From assembly GCF_019192735.1 (NCBI RefSeq), contig NZ_JAHTKP010000041.1:1-64000 (forward strand): a stretch of DNA of 64,000 nucleotides, written 5' to 3'. The notes under the pieces are model-generated. The model did not search any database. It saw only the letters and a list, made by a program, of their open reading frames with translations, and had not been told where the DNA came from. The position numbers and the translations under genes are program-made. The stretch is from Kitasatospora aureofaciens (GTDB lineage: Bacteria; Actinomycetota; Actinomycetes; Streptomycetales; Streptomycetaceae). This document shows positions 1 to 8,253 of the stretch, piece after piece (position 1 is the stretch's first letter; each line of letters starts with the position of its first letter).

Positions 1-51
1 GTACGGCTCGATCAACACCCACTCCGCATCCGTCAATTGCGCTCGCGTCAC
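1..51 (-). CDS. IS5-family transposase, N-terminal fragment cut by window edge
   Basis: Read on the minus strand from a GTG at 51, the frame gives VTRAQLTDAEWVLIEPY and runs off the left edge of the window. This is the characteristic start of actinobacterial IS5-type transposases (DUF4096 helix-turn-helix region that binds the terminal repeats). Only 17 residues are visible, so it cannot be said whether the gene is intact outside the window. The 150 bp between this start and the next gene probably contains the insertion-sequence end, but I could not define a terminal inverted repeat with only one end in view. Confidence 0.6.
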   Translation of the reverse strand, partial: MTRAQLTDAEWVLIEPY

Positions 52-202
52 GTAACACGGTCTACCGGATCAGGACCCGCCGCGAGGGTGAATCGCGCAG
101 ATTGATCACGACCGAATACGTGCCCTAGGCGCGGCGGATTAGGCCGGTCGGGCGCACCGGGAATCGGGCCAAAGCGGGCACTTCATCAGATCGTCTGCTG
201 AG

Positions 203-1450
203 ATGGGGCAGTTCGGACTCATCGACGATCCGGAGGTGGCCGTGTCCGTGGAGGGCCCGTCCGAGCGGGAGTCGTCCGAGTTGCGGCCGTCCGAGTTGCG
301 GCCGTCCGAGCGGCGGCCGTCCGAGTTGCGGCCGTCCGAGCGGCTGCCGTCCGGCGGCGCGCCGGACCACCGTCGGCCGTACCTGATGCTGCCGCCCGCG
401 ATCCGGCAGGCGGCGGCGTGGTCGGTGGCGGTGATCCTGCTCCTCGCCGTTGCCTCGCTGCTGGTCTTCGCGCTGGTCGAGCTGCGGGCCGCCACCGTGC
501 CGTTCGTGCTGGCGCTGCTCGGGGCCTCGCTGCTCTACCCGGTGGTGCCGTGGATGGTCCGGCGGGGCGTCGGCCGCAGCCTGGCCGCCGGGCTGACCTG
601 CGTGGTGCTGGTCGCCGCCGTCGGCGGGGTGATCGCCCTGCTGGTCAACTCACTGGTGCACAGCGCCCCGCAGATCGCCACCTCGCTCCAGCAGGCCGGG
701 CAGCGGATCGCCGACTGGCTCGGGCCGTTCGGTGCGAAGATCCAGCACGCCCTCGGGAACGCCAAGGGCGAGACCAACTCCCTCGTCTCCGCCCTCACCA
801 GCGGCGTGCTGTCCGGGCTCGGCCTGCTCACCCAGCTGCTCACCGGCGGTGTTCTGGCGCTCGCCCTGGTCTTCTTCTTCCTGCGCGACGGGCACCGCAC
901 CGGCGACGCGATCCGCTCCTACCTGCCCGGACGCACCGCCGAGACCGTGGTCGCGTGCGCCGAGCGGGCCTTCGACGCGATGGCCGGCTTCATGCGCGGG
1001 ACCACGCTGATCGCGCTGATCGACGCCACCTTCATCACCGTCGGCCTGGTGGCCCTGGGCGTGCCGGGGGCGCCGGGGCTGGGCGCGCTGGTGTTCATCG
1101 GCGCCTACATCCCGTTCGTCGGGGCGTTCCTGTCCGGGACGGTGGCGGTGCTGGTCGCGCTCGCGGACGGCGGGCTCGGCACGGCGGTGTGGGCGCTGGG
1201 TGTGGTGCTCGCGGTGCAGATGATCGAGGGCAACATCCTCCAACCCCTCATCCAGAGCCGCACGGTGGAGCTGCACCCGGCCACCATCATGGTCGCGGTG
1301 GTGGCCGGCTCCGGCGTCGCGGGCATCCTCGGCGCCCTGCTCGCCGTCCCGTTGTGCGCCGCGGGCGTGGGCGTGATCTCCGTCCTGCGCGGCGTCCCGG
1401 GCCCGCGCGCGGTCCGGCGGTCGGGGGACGGGGTCGACGGGACACCCTAG
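203..1450 (+). CDS. AI-2E family transporter (PerM/TqsA-like membrane protein)
   Basis: Polytopic inner-membrane protein of about 415 residues. This family exports small molecules; some members act on autoinducer-2 or as Na+/H+ antiporters, so the substrate here is unknown. About seven hydrophobic segments are visible, beginning near residue 73, and the typical C-terminal block is present (VFIGAYIPFVGAFLSG, then MIEGNILQPLIQSRTVELHP). The ATG at 203 includes a 60-residue hydrophilic, Pro/Ser/Glu/Arg-rich leader made by 15-bp tandem repeats. An in-frame ATG at 386, just before the first hydrophobic helix, is a plausible alternative start and gives the usual family length. The next coding relic begins immediately after the stop. 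Confidence 0.85.
   Translation: MGQFGLIDDPEVAVSVEGPSERESSELRPSELRPSERRPSELRPSERLPSGGAPDHRRPYLMLPPAIRQAAAWSVAVILLLAVASLLVFALVELRAATVPFVLALLGASLLYPVVPWMVRRGVGRSLAAGLTCVVLVAAVGGVIALLVNSLVHSAPQIATSLQQAGQRIADWLGPFGAKIQHALGNAKGETNSLVSALTSGVLSGLGLLTQLLTGGVLALALVFFFLRDGHRTGDAIRSYLPGRTAETVVACAERAFDAMAGFMRGTTLIALIDATFITVGLVALGVPGAPGLGALVFIGAYIPFVGAFLSGTVAVLVALADGGLGTAVWALGVVLAVQMIEGNILQPLIQSRTVELHPATIMVAVVAGSGVAGILGALLAVPLCAAGVGVISVLRGVPGPRAVRRSGDGVDGTP
257..361 (+). repeat. 15-bp tandem repeat (seven units) in the 5' end of the AI-2E gene
   Basis: Seven consecutive 15-bp units, each starting CCGTCCGAG or a one-base variant, begin at 257, 272, 287, 302, 317, 332 and 347. They are in frame and encode a repeated P-S-E-L/R-R segment. 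Because 15 is a multiple of three, copy-number change would lengthen or shorten the leader without a frameshift. Confidence 0.85.
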
Positions 1451-1454
1451 GGAG

Positions 1455-1937
1455 GGGCACAACCCGGCCGGGGCCGGGCCGTACGGGGTCGCGGCGGGCC
1501 CGGACGGGGCGCTCTGGTGCACGCTCAACCAGGCGAACGCCGTCGCCCGGATCACCGTCGGTGGTGAGATCACCGTGCACCCGCTGCCCACCGGGGGCAC
1601 GGCCCCGGTCGGGATCACCGCGGGGGCGGACGGCGCGCTCTGGTTCGTCGGCATCGGCGGCGGGCTGGTCGGCCGGATCGCGGTGGACGGCAAGGTCGCC
1701 GAGCACCCGCTGCCCGACCGGGCGGCCCGGCCGCACGCGATCGCCGCCGACGCCGCGGGCCGGCTCTGGTTCACCGCGTGGGGCGCCGGCCGGATCGGCG
1801 TCCTCGCCCCGGACGGCCGGTACGACGGCCACCCGCTGCCGGGGCCCGGCGCCGAGCCGCACGGCATCGCGGTCGGGCCGGACGGCGCGGTGTACGCGGC
1901 GCTGGAGCGCGGGGAACTCGTCCGCCTGGGCGGCTGA
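1455..1937 (+). pseudogene. virginiamycin B lyase-like beta-propeller, 5'-truncated remnant
   Basis: An open frame from about 1455 to the stop at 1937 encodes roughly 159 residues of repeated propeller blades with the pattern GPDGALW...ITVGGEITVHPLP, then GADGALWFV, AGRLWFTAWGAGRIG and EPHGIAVGPDGAVY. These are the blades of the Vgb (streptogramin B lyase) family. Family members are normally about 290-300 residues with seven blades, so about half the protein is missing at the N-terminus. No ATG, GTG or TTG precedes the first blade in frame; the first start is a GTG at 1575 inside the second blade. The E-P-H of the last blade resembles the catalytic E-x-H of Vgb (from memory). I read it as a decayed gene; a short product from 1575 is possible but would be less than half a propeller. 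Confidence 0.65.
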
Positions 1938-2124
1938 GCCGGGGCCGGTGAGGCGCTGCGCCCTTCCGGGGCGCCGGAACAGCGGGAGAGGGGAAGGGTG
2001 ACACGGAGAGAGGAGGGCCGCGCCGGAATGGGGCCGTTGGGCCCTGGGCCTTCCTCCGTGAGCGGGTGATGATGCCCTGGGCCCCGCCGTCGGTGTGCGG
2101 GGGTGACGAAGACGGAGCCGCGCG

Positions 2125-2841
2125 ATGGCGACCATGACAGCCGGTGCCGGGGCACCGGCGCCCGTCCGGGTGTTCCTGCTGGACGACCACGAGGTGGTGC
2201 GCCGGGGCGTGCACGACCTGCTGGACGGGGAGCCGGACCTGGAGGTGGTCGGCGAGGCCGCCACCGCCGAACAGGCGCTCGTCCGGGTGCCCGCGCTGCG
2301 ACCCGACGTGGCGGTGCTCGACGTCCGGCTCGGCGACGGCGACGGGGTGTCCGTCTGCCGTGAGCTGCGCTCCCGGATGCCCGGGCTGGCCTGCCTGATG
2401 CTCACCTCGTTCGACGACGAGGAGGCGCTGCTCGACGCCGTGATGGCGGGCGCCGCCGGCTACGTCCTGAAGCAGATCAGCGGGACGGACCTGGTGGCGG
2501 CGGTCCGGACGGTCGCCTCCGGCCGCTCGATGCTCGACCCGGGTGCGGCCACCCGGCTGCTCAATCGCCTGCGCAGCGACGCCGAGCCCGCACAACCGTC
2601 CACCCTGGTACCGGAGTTGACGGCACGCGAGCAGGAGGTGCTGGCGCTGATCGGGGAGGGCCTGACCAACCGGCAGATCGGCGAGCGGCTCTTCCTCGCC
2701 GAGAAGACGGTCAAGAACCACGTCTCCCGCCTGCTCGCCAAGCTCGGCGTGGAGCGCCGGGTGCAGGCGGCGCTGATCGCCACCGAACTGCGCCAGGCGT
2801 CCGCAGCCGCACCGGCCCCGCACCACCGCACCTGGAGCTGA
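2125..2841 (+). CDS. NarL/FixJ-family response regulator (DevR-like)
   Basis: DNA-binding response regulator of 238 residues. The receiver domain (about 12-130) has the acidic pair LLDDHE, the phospho-acceptor Asp in VLDVRLGDGDG, the conserved Thr/Ser in MLTSFDDEE and the Lys in GYVLKQISG. The C-terminal LuxR helix-turn-helix is LTAREQEVLALIGEGLTNRQIG with EKTVKNHVSRLLAKLG. The layout and the GDGDG after the Asp resemble DevR/DosR. No histidine kinase is adjacent, so it is an orphan regulator here. A universal stress protein, a typical target of DevR-like regulators, lies 13 kb downstream, but no link is shown by the sequence. Confidence 0.93.
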   Translation: MATMTAGAGAPAPVRVFLLDDHEVVRRGVHDLLDGEPDLEVVGEAATAEQALVRVPALRPDVAVLDVRLGDGDGVSVCRELRSRMPGLACLMLTSFDDEEALLDAVMAGAAGYVLKQISGTDLVAAVRTVASGRSMLDPGAATRLLNRLRSDAEPAQPSTLVPELTAREQEVLALIGEGLTNRQIGERLFLAEKTVKNHVSRLLAKLGVERRVQAALIATELRQASAAAPAPHHRTWS

Positions 2842-3162
2842 CGGGCTCTAGTGTGGATCGCCCTCGATCCGTCCCGCCAACGCCCGTGCTGTCGAGGGGA
2901 GTTCGCGCCACCGCAGGGCCAGCAGGGGCACCGCCAGCGCCAGGTGGACCCAGCTGAGCGCCGGCTGGGCGCTCTCGCCGGGGAGGGCGACGCGTGGTGG
3001 GCGGCGTGGCTGGCCAAGACGCTCGGCGCCGCGATCGTCGCGCGTTTCCAGGATCAGCCCGTCGGCTACACGCCGTACGACCAGGTGGTGGGCGTGGTGC
3101 TGGGAGTCCTGGCGGTGTTGTTCATCCGACAGTTGACGACTCGTCAGGAGGTTGTGCCGGCC
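2842..3162. other. intergenic stretch with two opposed gene relics
   Basis: No intact gene. On the plus strand, about 2992-3153 keeps coding-type third positions and reads WWAAWLAKTLGAAIV followed by a hydrophobic segment ending AVLFIRQLTTRQ, which resembles the C-terminal end of DUF4328 membrane proteins. On the minus strand, 2848 to about 2965 reads a hydrophobic segment WVHLALAVPLLALRW and then a stop, like the C-terminus of another membrane protein. Both are fragments. The plus-strand relic runs in frame into the paaI gene, so a longer fused reading frame exists but is unlikely to be the real start. Confidence 0.5.
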
Positions 3163-3576
3163 ATGGATGAGATCGCGATGGCGGCGTTGTATGCGCGGGA
3201 CGAGACCTGTCGGGCGCTGGGGATCGCGCTGGACGAGGTGTCGGCGGGGCGGGCCGTGATGCGGATGACGGTGGGCGCGGCGATGGTCAACGGGCACGGG
3301 ACGGCGCACGGGGGCTATCTGTTCCTGCTCGCCGACGCCGCCTTCTCGTACGCGTGCAACAGCCACGGGCCGGTCACCGTCGCGCAGGCGGCGCAGGTGG
3401 TGTTCCTGGCTCCGGCGGCGGTGGGGGACGAACTGGTGGCGGAGGCGGTGGAGCGTACGCGGGCCGGGCGGAACGGGGTCTACGACGTGAGGGTGGTGCG
3501 CCAGGCGGACGGCGCGGTGATCGCCGAGTTCCGCGGGCAGAGCGTGGTGATCGCCGGGCGGCCGCCGACCGGCTGA
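3163..3576 (+). CDS. paaI: PaaI-family hotdog thioesterase (hydroxyphenylacetyl-CoA thioesterase-like)
   Basis: Hotdog-fold acyl-CoA thioesterase of 137 residues. The diagnostic segment is VNGHGTAHGGYLFLLADAAFSYACN, matching the PaaI active-site helix. Family members release free acids from (hydroxy)phenylacetyl-CoA and related CoA or carrier thioesters. I chose ATG 3163 because AGGAGG lies 11 nt upstream and the product has the normal family length. It converges with the minus-strand biosynthetic operon (18 nt between stops). It stands alone, without other phenylacetate catabolism genes, so a proofreading or clearance role for the two PaaK-like ligases across the gap is possible but is inference only. 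Confidence 0.88.
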   Translation: MDEIAMAALYARDETCRALGIALDEVSAGRAVMRMTVGAAMVNGHGTAHGGYLFLLADAAFSYACNSHGPVTVAQAAQVVFLAPAAVGDELVAEAVERTRAGRNGVYDVRVVRQADGAVIAEFRGQSVVIAGRPPTG

Positions 3577-3594
3577 GCGGCCGCCCGGTGGGGC

Positions 3595-4851
3595 TCACGC
3601 CTTCGGGCGCTCGTCGAGCACCTGCTGGAGCTTGCCGGTGCGCGGGTTGGTGACCAGATCGGCCCGCGGGACCCACTCCACCGTGAGGTGGTGGATGGTG
3701 CCGAGCGCCACCTCCTCGGGGTAGAGCGGGCGGGCGGCGTAGACGGCCTCGACGAGGCGTTCGCTCAGTCCGGGCGGGGGCTGTTCGGTGTGGCCGAGGC
3801 GCAGGACGAGCCCGTCGCGGCCGTCCCAGCGGCGCTGCACGAGTTGCAGGCCCGCGATGTGGTCGTCCGGGTCGGCGGCGAGGAGGACCGCGCGGATCTC
3901 CTCGGTGGGCATCGCGACCGGGCCGACCCGGGCGCCTTCGGTGGAGCGGCCGAGCAGGCGGAAGCGGCGGCACTCGGCGTCGGTCCATTCGGCGCGGTCA
4001 CCGGTGGGGTAGCGCAGGATCGGCATCAGGGTGCGGAAGAGGTTGGTGACGACGACCCGGCCCGGCCGGCCCGGGGCGGTGATGGCGTTCCCGGTGGCGT
4101 CGTCGATCAGCTCGACGACCGTCCGGTCGGGGAAGGCCTCGTGCACCCGGACGTCGTCGCCGGGCACCGGGGCGCCGACCAGCCCGGCGTCGTTGGAGGC
4201 GTAACCGACCGACGCCACCGCCGCGTTGGGGAAGGCCCGGGAGAGGATGGGCCGGAGGTCGGCGAAGAGCAGGTCGCCGCCGAACAGCAGGAGTTCGACC
4301 GACTCGGCCGGCTCGCCGCGCCGGACCAGGCACTCGGCCACCGCGCTGAGCTTCATCGGCTCGCCGGCCAGCACGTGCACGCCGAAGCCGCCGATGAGGT
4401 CGGCGACGGCGGCGTCCGGGGCGGCGCCGCCGACGGCCAGGCGGACGTTCTCGACCGGGGCGTGGTGCAGGGCGTTCTCGATGTAGAGGAAGCCGCCGTA
4501 GAGTTCGCCGGCCATGAACAGGTTGGCGACCCGGTGGCCCGGCTTCAGGCCGGCCCGGACGAGGCCCGCGCCGAAGGCCGTCACCGAGTCGGCGTGTTCG
4601 GTGCGCGTCCAGGGGGAGAACTTCGGGACGCCGGTGGTGCCGCCGGTCTTGTAGACGCCGGCGTCGGTGAGCGGTCCGGTCAGGACGCGGTTGTCCGGCC
4701 AGGTGTTGGCGGCCCAGAAGGCGGCCTGGTCGATGACGGGCAGCTGGTCGAGGCGGGAGACCTCGGCGGGCACGTCGCGGTACAGCTCGGCGTAGAACGG
4801 CGAGTGCGTGCGGGCGAACGCGACCAGCTCGGGCAGGGACTTCGCGGGCAT
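3595..4851 (-). CDS. PaaK-like AMP-forming ligase (cluster ligase 1)
   Basis: ANL-superfamily adenylate-forming enzyme of 418 residues, in the short phenylacetate-CoA ligase/coenzyme F390 synthetase branch. Visible motifs are the N-terminal HSPFYAELYRDV, the P-loop KTGGTTGVPKFSP, YASNDAGLVG in the adenine-binding region, RYPTGDRAEW, and the catalytic C-terminal Lys in NPRTGKLQQVLDE. Such enzymes activate a carboxylic acid as acyl-AMP and transfer it to CoA, a carrier or an amine. It is the last gene of the ten-gene minus-strand operon; ATG 4851 follows the SDR stop by 5 nt. A longer in-frame start at 5001 would run back through the SDR gene and is rejected. The substrate is unknown. Confidence 0.85.
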   Translation of the reverse strand: MPAKSLPELVAFARTHSPFYAELYRDVPAEVSRLDQLPVIDQAAFWAANTWPDNRVLTGPLTDAGVYKTGGTTGVPKFSPWTRTEHADSVTAFGAGLVRAGLKPGHRVANLFMAGELYGGFLYIENALHHAPVENVRLAVGGAAPDAAVADLIGGFGVHVLAGEPMKLSAVAECLVRRGEPAESVELLLFGGDLLFADLRPILSRAFPNAAVASVGYASNDAGLVGAPVPGDDVRVHEAFPDRTVVELIDDATGNAITAPGRPGRVVVTNLFRTLMPILRYPTGDRAEWTDAECRRFRLLGRSTEGARVGPVAMPTEEIRAVLLAADPDDHIAGLQLVQRRWDGRDGLVLRLGHTEQPPPGLSERLVEAVYAARPLYPEEVALGTIHHLTVEWVPRADLVTNPRTGKLQQVLDERPKA

Positions 4852-4856
4852 GATCG

Positions 4857-5741
4857 TCAACTCCCGTTCTCGGAGGGGGTGTCGGGCCGCCCGAGCCAGG
4901 TCCGGGCGAGGCGCTGGACGGCCGAGCCGTCGCGGTCGGCGAGTTTGGCGGCGAGGTACTCGGAGGCCCACCGGTTGGTCGGGACGCGGAACGGCGGGCA
5001 CTCCTCGGACAGGGTGCGCACCACCACCTCGGCCACCTCCTGCGCGGGCCGGCCCGCCGACTCCCAGCCCTGGCCGGCGATCCGGTCCATGTACGCGGCG
5101 AAGGTGGGCGCGTACGGGCCGGAAGCGGTGTGCAGCGTCCTGCGGTTGACGTCCGGGAAGATGCCGAAGGAGGTGTCCGGCACGAAGCCGGGGACGACGA
5201 CGGAGACCCGCACGCCGTGCGCCGCGGCCACCGGGGCGAGCGCCTCCATGAACCCCTCGACGGCGAACTTGGCCGCGCAGTAGGCCTCGTTGAAGGGCTG
5301 GCCGACCACGCCGTGGACGCTGCCGACGGTGACCAGGCGTCCCCCGGCGGCTCGCAGCAGCGGCATCGCGGCCCGGCTGACGGCGACGACGCCGAAGAAG
5401 TTGACCTCCAGGTTGGCGCGCAGCGCGGCGTCGGTGGACATCTCCAGCGTCGGATCGGAGTTGGCGACGCCCGCGTTGTTGACGACGGCGTCCAGCCGGC
5501 CGTACGTCCGCGCGACGTCGTCCAGGCAGCCGGCGACGGAGGCGGGCTCGGTGACGTCGAGGCGGCGGACGTCCAGGGTGACCCCAGCACGCCGGGCCGC
5601 CTTACGCAGTGCGCCGGCCCGGGCGGGCTCGCGCATCGTGGCCACCGTGGTGAACCCGGCGCGCGCCGCCGTGACGGCGGTGGCCAGGCCGATGCCCGAG
5701 GACGTTCCGGTGATCAGGACCACCCGCTCCCGGGCGCTCAC
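4857..5741 (-). CDS. SDR-family NAD(P)-dependent oxidoreductase
   Basis: Short-chain dehydrogenase of 294 residues. It has the cofactor motif TGTSSGIG near residue 10, NNAG near 90, the Ser of VGSVHG and the catalytic YCAAK. An extra C-terminal segment makes it somewhat longer than the 250-residue norm, as in 17-beta-HSD-like SDRs. The GTG start at 5741 overlaps the stop of the MFS gene by the sequence GTGA, indicating translational coupling. Within the operon it could reduce or oxidise a carbonyl/alcohol, for example the aldehyde left by an amine oxidase; that role is inferred from context only. Confidence 0.88.
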   Translation of the reverse strand: MSARERVVLITGTSSGIGLATAVTAARAGFTTVATMREPARAGALRKAARRAGVTLDVRRLDVTEPASVAGCLDDVARTYGRLDAVVNNAGVANSDPTLEMSTDAALRANLEVNFFGVVAVSRAAMPLLRAAGGRLVTVGSVHGVVGQPFNEAYCAAKFAVEGFMEALAPVAAAHGVRVSVVVPGFVPDTSFGIFPDVNRRTLHTASGPYAPTFAAYMDRIAGQGWESAGRPAQEVAEVVVRTLSEECPPFRVPTNRWASEYLAAKLADRDGSAVQRLARTWLGRPDTPSENGS

Positions 5742-7030
5742 GACGCGCTCTCCGCGAGCTGCTCCGCGGGTTCCCGCGCGGCGTCGTCGAGCAGCGGCTG
5801 GATGCCGACCGCCGGGAGGAAGGAGCACGCGGCCAGCAGCGTGCCGCCCGCCATCACCGCCCGGGCCGCGTCGAGGATGCCCAGCGGGCCGGTCAGCAGC
5901 GTGACGGCGAGGCCGCCGACCAGCGCGGCGAGCGGGATCACGCCCCAGGTGACGGTCCGGAAGGCGGCGTGCATGACGCCCTGGTTCCGGGCGGACATCC
6001 GGGACTGCCGGGTGGGCGCGCTGCACACGTTGATGCAGGACATGAAGAAGCCGTAGCAGCCCATCGTCACGGCGATCACCGGGCCGGCCGGCAGCGCGGG
6101 CGCGGCCAGCACGCCGAGCCCGACCAGGCAGTGCAGGAGCAGCGACCAGGCCATCGTCCGCCCGAGGCCGAGCCGGGCGCTGATCCGCGGGGCGACCAGG
6201 GCGCCGGCCAGCGCGCCGACGGCGGCGACCGACATGGCCGCGCCGAAGACGCCGACCGGGACGCCGAGGCCGCGGTAGGCGAGCACCGGCAGGACGGTGA
6301 CGAAGATCGGCCCGCCGGAGTTGAGCGTCACGGCGGCCAGGACGACCCGGCGCAGCACCGGATCGGCCCAGTTGAGCCGGAAGCCGCGGGTCAGCCGCTC
6401 CCGGATCGAGCCCTCCTCGACCGTCCGCTCGCCCCACGGGCGCATGTAACGGAAACAGACGGCCGAGACGAGGTAGCTGGCCGCGTCGACGAGCAGGGCG
6501 GCGACGCCGAACGCGCTGTAGAGGGCGGCGGCGATCGACGGGCCGGCGACCTCGGCGACGGAGCCGCTGCCCTCCAGCCGGGAGTAGGCGCGGACCATAC
6601 CGTCCTCGGGCACGACCGCCGGGACGGCGACGAGGTAGCCGACGTTGAAGAGGATCGTGGCGCCGCTGATCACCGCCACGCACGCGAACAGCAGCGGGGT
6701 GGACAGCACGTCGAGCCAGTACGCGAGGGGGATCGCCGCCACCGCGACCAGCCGGACGAGGTCGCACCCGAGCATCGTCCACCGCTTGTCCCAGCGGTCG
6801 ACCAGCACCCCGGCGACCGGCCCGAGCAGCGGGATGCCCAGGTACTGGGCCATCGCGACCACGCCCACCTGGAGGGCGGAGGCGTACAGCACGAAGATCA
6901 TCAGGGTCGGCACGACGAACACGGTGACCTTGTCGCCGACCAGGCTGACGGTCTGCCCGCCCCAGAACAGGGTGAACCCGCGGCCCAGCGAGGCAGGGCG
7001 GCGCAGCTTCACGGCTTTCCGCAGCCTCAC
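5738..7030 (-). CDS. MFS transporter, probable product exporter of the cluster
   Basis: Major facilitator of 430 residues with about twelve transmembrane helices. It includes the typical loop VLVDRWDKRWTMLGCDLVRL between helices 2 and 3 and the paired SRLEGSGSVAEVAGP after helix 4, as in MFS_3/enterobactin-exporter-type proteins. The GTG start at 7030 overlaps the upstream ligase stop (GTGA) and its own stop overlaps the SDR start. Location inside a biosynthetic operon suggests export of, or self-resistance to, the product. The reading frame is open further upstream, but that part is a shadow of the ligase gene. Confidence 0.88.
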   Translation of the reverse strand: MRLRKAVKLRRPASLGRGFTLFWGGQTVSLVGDKVTVFVVPTLMIFVLYASALQVGVVAMAQYLGIPLLGPVAGVLVDRWDKRWTMLGCDLVRLVAVAAIPLAYWLDVLSTPLLFACVAVISGATILFNVGYLVAVPAVVPEDGMVRAYSRLEGSGSVAEVAGPSIAAALYSAFGVAALLVDAASYLVSAVCFRYMRPWGERTVEEGSIRERLTRGFRLNWADPVLRRVVLAAVTLNSGGPIFVTVLPVLAYRGLGVPVGVFGAAMSVAAVGALAGALVAPRISARLGLGRTMAWSLLLHCLVGLGVLAAPALPAGPVIAVTMGCYGFFMSCINVCSAPTRQSRMSARNQGVMHAAFRTVTWGVIPLAALVGGLAVTLLTGPLGILDAARAVMAGGTLLAACSFLPAVGIQPLLDDAAREPAEQLAESAS

Positions 7031-8253
7031 GACTCCTCCCGGACGACGAGGGCGGCGGTCTTGCCGGTGCGGCCGTTGCTGATCAGCTCGTCGACCGGGC
7101 GGACCCGGAAGGACCCGGGGTCGTGCTGGAAGGCAGTGCTGAGCGTGAAGGTGGCGGCCAGCAGCTCCTTGCGCAGCCGCTCGGTGTCCGGGGCGGCGCC
7201 CGGGACGGTGAGCAGCAGGATGTCCAACCCGCCGGCACGGCCGCCCTGTTGGGTGATCACCAGCTGGGCGCGGGCGACCCCCGGTTCGCGTTCCACCCGC
7301 GCGATCAGCTCGTCCACGTCCAGTCCGAGGCCGCGGACCTGGACGACGCTGTCGCGTCGGCCGTGCACCCGCATCGCCGGGTCCGGGCGGCCGCACGGGC
7401 AGGTGGTCAACTCACCCGCGTCGCCGGTGCGGTAGCGCAGGACGGGGTTCAGCATCTCGGGGTTGAGAGTGGTGAAGTCGAGCAGGCCGTCGGGGCCGAC
7501 GTGTACCAGCTGGTCGGGCAGCGGGTGGAAGGTGTCGGCCGGGCAGTCCGGGGTGTTGGTGCCGACCACCCAGGTCTCGGTGCTGCCGAACATGCCCCAG
7601 CGGCGGGCCTGCGGGGCCACCGCGGCCAGGTCGTCGGCGAGTTGGGCCTGCCAGGCCTCGCCGAGCCACAACACCTTGCGCAGGGTGGGGAGTTGGATCC
7701 CGGTGGCGCGGGCGTGCGCGAACCAGAGCCGCAGCACGCTGGGTGTGCCGCCGATGGCGGTCACCCTGCGGGCGGCCAGGAAGGCCAGCCAGTCGCCGTA
7801 CTCCGCCTTGGCGACCGAGCCGAGGGCGATGATCCGGCAGCCGGAGAGGTCGGCGAGCGCGGCGGCGAGGAAGTGCGCGCCCCACATCCGGCCGGCGCCC
7901 CAGGCGTTGACGAAGACGTCGGCGCGGTCGAGCGGCTGCCAGTGGGCGTGCACGCCGGCCATGTAGAAGCCGGTGGGCGCGTAGCCGACCTTGGGCGCGC
8001 CGGTGCTGCCGCCGCTCTGGAACAGCCAGGTGGCGCTGTGCTCGGCGGCGGGTTCCAGGTGGGCCAGGGCGGTGTTGAGGTCGTCCTTCACCAGCGTTGG
8101 GAGCGCGGCGAGTTGGCCGAGCGTGCGGACGTCCGCGTGGTCGGCGTAGCGCGCGGCGAGCGCGGGCACGGTCCGCAGGCGGTCGAGCGTCCGCCGGGCG
8201 ACGTGCAGGCGCGGCGTGGCGGCCTCGGGCGGGAGGGAGAACGAGGGCGTCAT
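7027..8253 (-). CDS. PaaK-like AMP-forming ligase (cluster ligase 2)
   Basis: Second short ANL ligase, 408 residues. Motifs: P-loop FQSGGSTGAPKVGYAP, MFGSTETWVVG, the acceptor-type loop RYRTGDAGELTTC followed by CPCGRP, and the C-terminal SNGRTGKTAALV with the catalytic Lys. The CPCGR segment after the TGD motif is common in phenylacetate-CoA ligases. It is only distantly similar by eye to ligase 1, so the two probably activate different acids. ATG 8253 overlaps the ATP-grasp stop by ATGA, and its own stop overlaps the MFS start. Substrate not predictable from the motifs. Confidence 0.85.
   Translation of the reverse strand: MTPSFSLPPEAATPRLHVARRTLDRLRTVPALAARYADHADVRTLGQLAALPTLVKDDLNTALAHLEPAAEHSATWLFQSGGSTGAPKVGYAPTGFYMAGVHAHWQPLDRADVFVNAWGAGRMWGAHFLAAALADLSGCRIIALGSVAKAEYGDWLAFLAARRVTAIGGTPSVLRLWFAHARATGIQLPTLRKVLWLGEAWQAQLADDLAAVAPQARRWGMFGSTETWVVGTNTPDCPADTFHPLPDQLVHVGPDGLLDFTTLNPEMLNPVLRYRTGDAGELTTCPCGRPDPAMRVHGRRDSVVQVRGLGLDVDELIARVEREPGVARAQLVITQQGGRAGGLDILLLTVPGAAPDTERLRKELLAATFTLSTAFQHDPGSFRVRPVDELISNGRTGKTAALVVREES

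Noticed and set aside
650..2155. Long minus-strand open frames opposite the AI-2E gene and the Vgb relic
   Set aside because: Composition shadows with Pro/Arg/His-rich sequence and no motif.
2851..3162. N-terminal extension of paaI to 2851
   Set aside because: It would fuse a membrane-protein relic to a cytosolic thioesterase; ATG 3163 has a good ribosome-binding site and gives the family length.
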